Assembly (NCBI GenBank): GCA_031270145.1
Contig: JAISYD010000053.1
Location: 1-8,591, forward strand
Reading direction: 5' to 3'
Source: Planctomycetota bacterium
GTDB lineage: Bacteria > Planctomycetota > SZUA-567
DNA length: 8,591 nt
This document shows positions 6,671 through 8,591 of the stretch, in pieces; the first letter of the stretch is position 1, and each line of letters opens with the position of its first letter. The notes under the pieces are model-generated. The model was not told where the DNA came from. It saw only the letters and a list, made by a program, of their open reading frames with translations, and searched no databases. A program made the position numbers and the translations under genes.

Positions 6671-7203
6671 CGGCAGACGCTCCTCCTGACATTCAGTTGA
6701 CGCCCACTTCAGACTGAAGAACGCGGCCCCTTCGCTACACCGTCATTACAACGGCTTCTTCACTACTATGAGCCGCTCCGCCCCTTGACCGCGCATCGGT
6801 ACTGTCGGCCTCGCCCTTGTCGGGGCTTGCGCCTTTCCCTTGCCATCGCGGCCGAAGGTTCCCGCAGTTCAGCACGAAAGCCCAGGTCACGTTCGCGCCT
6901 CCTCTATGCCGGACGCCGCATGGCCAGTCGACAGGCCCCCGCCATGCTTGTCCCGCGCCCGGACTCCTGCGCGGTTTTGACGTCGTCTTCATTCTTTTTC
7001 GACACGTTGACGGAGGTTCACTTGTATTCGTGTCCATGACCCACACCTGACGCTTTACAGCGCCTTTTCCCGTATCGCTCACGACCGGAGCTTTTAACTC
7101 AAGCCGCATACGGTGGTTTGTGACCCGCTCCTGCAAGCCGATCACGGGAGGCCAGACAATTACTTGCCCTCTCCCATCTCTCGCGCCGCTTGCTGCGGCG
7201 CAC
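6671..7203 (-). ncRNA. Group II intron domains I-III (5' ribozyme part)
   Basis: These 533 nt between the 5' splice site and the maturase start correspond to the usual size of domains I-III in bacterial ORF-containing introns. The segment starts GTGCG at 7203 and contains EBS2 (6997-6992, intron nt 207-212) and EBS1 (6966-6960, intron nt 238-244) in the expected order and spacing. Open frames crossing this stretch on either strand have no recognisable protein and are treated as chance. I have not folded the full domain I. Confidence 0.78.
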
Positions 7204-7211
7204 AAGTCCGA

Positions 7212-7240
7212 AAGAAGTTGAAGCGGCCGCCACCGCCGGA
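7212..7240 (-). repeat. Long palindrome, arm in the 5' exon of the intron
   Basis: This is the partner arm of 5317-5345 (28 of 29 complementary). It begins 33 nt after the stop codon of the IS256 transposase remnant and ends 8 nt before the 5' splice site. Its innermost bases form part of IBS2, so the intron's target recognition overlaps the palindrome. A separate 6-bp hairpin (GCTCCG 7244-7249 with CGGAGC 7254-7259) lies between it and the transposase stop codon. Confidence 0.85.
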
Positions 7241-7272
7241 CGTGCTCCGTGCGCGGAGCGCGGGACGACCGA

Positions 7273-7554
7273 TTATACTGCCGTCGCCGGGGCCGTGGCA
7301 ATCTTTTCCAGTTCCCGGCTCGCCTCCAGCGACCACAGAAGCTTCATGTTCAGGTAGCGGCGCAGGCCCCAATGCGTCCCCGCCATGTGTCGTAGCCGCG
7401 CACAGACGAACATCAAGGCACTCTGGCCATCGGGGAAGGCGCCCACTACCCGGGTCCGGCGGCGAATCTCCCGGTTCAGCCTTTCGAGCGGATTGTTCGT
7501 GCGAAGGCTTCGCCAATGCTCACGGGGAAAAGAATAATAATGCATTGCTCCGGT
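7273..7554 (-). pseudogene. IS256-family transposase, C-terminal fragment
   Basis: About 90 residues match the C-terminal end of IS256 (mutator-type) DDE transposases. The signature runs YSFPREHWRSLRTNNPLERL, then NREIRRRTRVVGAFPDG and a RRYLNM block near the end. Full-length members are around 400 residues, so roughly three quarters, including most of the DDE catalytic core, is missing. The frame meets a TAA stop at 7557-7555, just upstream of the homologous part. The break therefore falls near 7546-7557, where the IS982-like element ends. The natural stop codon is at 7275-7273. The fragment cannot be active. An ATG at 7545 is present by chance and probably not a real start. Confidence 0.85.
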
Positions 7555-7568
7555 TTAACTGACTTTCC

Positions 7569-8426
7569 TCAAATGCGCCACTGAGTTGAGGGGTCAAGCG
7601 TTTTTTTGTTGATAAACCTCGACGTATTATGTGCCATCGCCTTGGTCCATCTTCTTGCGACATAGTTTCTGAAATTCCGGCATTGCGTTCTTGTTGCATT
7701 GAACTGCCGGTCGAACAGACCGATGAAGCGCTCCAAGTGTGGTCGATGCTTTTTCAATAACGCCGCATCGCCTGGCGTGTGACGGAATTTCTGGTTGCCG
7801 CGGGTACAGGCGATGACGGTTATCCAAATGCTCTTCAAGCTCCAGACGCTTGTCCTGCTTCGGCCAGTAGCCGTTGTCCGCCGGCAGGCAACCTCGAAAG
7901 GCGGTTTCAAAACAGGCGTACAGACCTTGAACGTCATGGCGATTGCCCTCAAGCTGGAGCATGAAAGCGATACGGCCGTCAGGAGTGAACACCAGATGCT
8001 CTCGCAGACCGATAAACCAGCGCTTGAGGGAGGAACAATAGCCTTTCTTAGCCATGCCGTCGAGTCTGACTTTTTTCCGTTCCCGGATCGGACGGCAGAC
8101 ATCCACCGGATGGGAGTCTATGATGAAAAGGGGGGGGGCTCTTCCTCATCGTCGTCTCCATTCATTTCAGCGAACGCGCCCGCCAGGCGTTCCAAGAGTG
8201 GGGTGAGGAGCGTTCTGCGGTCGGCCCAATTCTGCCGCGAAAGCCTTCTCGGGGAAAAGTCGCACCTGGTCTGGTTGTTTTCAAACCATTTGTAGAAAGA
8301 GAAGTCGGAATCGAAGCCAAGCCATTCTTGCAGGAGGCATAAGCAAATCACCTCGCGGTCGTCAACCTCTGGCGGCGGTCCGCGTCTGGGAAGGAGCTTC
8401 CCCGCTGTCCAAGGCGGGCAATTTGC
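7569..8426 (-). pseudogene. IS982-like transposase with two frameshifts
   Basis: Three reading frames together give a DDE transposase of the IS982 type. Frame one (8426-8130) contains PRRGPPPEVDDREVICLCLL and a WLGF segment. Frame two (about 8138-7820) contains IIDSHPVDVC with the first catalytic Asp, GMAKKGYCSSLKRWFIGL, and GNRHD with the second Asp. Frame three (about 7820-7569) contains TRGNQKF, then LERFIG with the candidate catalytic Glu, and AHNTSRFINKK near the C-terminus. The first shift falls at a run of nine C (8138-8130, minus strand) and is equivalent to a -1 slip. The second, near 7815-7835, is a +1 shift with no slippery run. The N-terminal part expected before PRRGPPP is not found: that frame meets TAA at 8429-8427. 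The gene is probably dead. The family call rests on motif memory. Confidence 0.68.
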
Positions 8427-8432
8427 TTATGC
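8337..8432. repeat. 12-bp inverted repeat at the start of the IS982-like frame
   Basis: GCATAAGCAAAT (8337-8348) and its exact reverse complement ATTTGCTTATGC (8421-8432) are separated by 72 nt. The left copy overlaps the codons for ICLCL in the transposase frame. It may be chance, or a leader structure in the element's mRNA. Confidence 0.5.
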
Positions 8433-8591
8433 GCTGCATTGGGATGAAGCGGGCGCGAACGACGATAGGTCTGCGGAATCTCACCTACAATCTTGGGCGG
8501 TATGCCTTCCTGTCGGGCAGTGGAGGATAATGGCTGGAATGATGGCTGATGCGAGGCCATCCCGCCCCGCTTAGGGCGATAGGGAAGCAAA
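8427..8591. other. Unassigned edge of the window
   Basis: The last 165 bases lie upstream of the IS982-like remnant on the minus strand. A minus-strand frame stays open from 8590 to 8348, but its translation resembles no family I know and runs into the transposase region in a different frame. The missing N-terminus and the outer terminal repeat of the IS982-like element would be expected here, but I cannot find them. Confidence 0.4.

Larger units (their letters stand above)
5355..7203 (-). mobile_element. Group II intron, apparently complete
   Basis: The intron is about 1,849 nt, read on the minus strand. The 5' end is placed at 7203 because the intron then begins GTGCG, and the exon bases before it pair with two intron loops. 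IBS1 (7210-7204, CGGACTT) pairs with EBS1 GAGTCCG (6966-6960), seven pairs with one terminal G-U. IBS2 (7216-7211, TTCTTT) pairs with EBS2 AAAGAA (6997-6992), six pairs directly adjacent to IBS1. The 3' end is set near 5355 after CTACTCAC, by the AY rule, and is uncertain by a few bases. The order is domains I-III (6671-7203), the ORF in domain IV (5438-6670), domain V (5393-5426) and domain VI. It lies downstream of an IS256 transposase remnant and about 130 nt beyond the terminator of the plus-strand genes, so it interrupts no host gene seen here. Confidence 0.88.

Noticed and set aside
5317..7240. Flanking palindrome read as an ordinary intrinsic terminator, with the intron as a class C insertion
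   Set aside because: Neither outer flank has a T-run. The intron sits in the loop rather than after the stem, and the adjacent IBS1 and IBS2 pairings fit a IIA/IIB-type target better.
6735..7301. Minus-strand open frame of 188 codons
   Set aside because: It runs across intron domains I-III and past the 5' splice site into the transposase tail in another frame, and its product resembles nothing known.
8349..8420. Invertible segment between the 12-bp inverted repeats
   Set aside because: The transposase motif PRRGPPPEVDDREVICLCLL reads continuously through the left boundary in the present orientation, and no recombinase gene is nearby.
1..8591. CRISPR arrays, tRNA or rRNA genes
   Set aside because: No regularly spaced direct repeats, tRNA cloverleaf or rRNA sequence was seen on either strand.

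Overview
The window is a GC-rich bacterial segment in two parts: a plus-strand gene cluster (about 74-5227) and a minus-strand island of mobile-element remains (about 5317-8430). Nothing in it names the organism. The G/C-ending codons, the strong Shine-Dalgarno sites and the IS256-type, IS982-type and group II intron content fit a GC-rich, probably anaerobic, bacterium, but that is a weak inference.

The gene cluster runs in this order: a sodium:solute symporter (74-1609), a two-helix membrane protein of 88 residues (1665-1931), a beta-decarboxylating dehydrogenase of the isocitrate/isopropylmalate family (2073-3179), an M24 'pita-bread' protein of the creatinase/prolidase type lacking most of the usual metal ligands (3199-4374), and a flavodoxin-fold protein with a four-cysteine cluster (4517-5173). 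A strong intrinsic terminator follows at 5179-5227. A likely internal promoter (TATAAT at 4415-4420) precedes the flavoprotein gene. The simplest reading is uptake of an organic acid or amidated/N-methylated compound, followed by hydrolysis, oxidation and redox handling. The substrate cannot be read from the sequence.

The island begins about 90 bases after that terminator. A complete group II intron (about 5355-7203, minus strand) carries an intact maturase/reverse transcriptase of 410 residues, a canonical 34-nt domain V, a GUGCG 5' end, and EBS1 and EBS2 candidates that pair with the bases just upstream of the 5' splice site. The intron sits at the apex of a long palindrome: 29-nt arms with one mismatch lie just outside its two ends (5317-5345 and 7212-7240). 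Upstream of the intron on the minus strand are the C-terminal quarter of an IS256-family transposase (7273-7554) and a frameshifted IS982-like transposase (7569-8426). Bases 8427-8591 hold nothing I can identify.

The items most worth following up are the intron at the palindrome apex, the M24 protein with replaced metal ligands, the arginine in the cofactor-selectivity position of the dehydrogenase, and the small membrane protein paired with the symporter.
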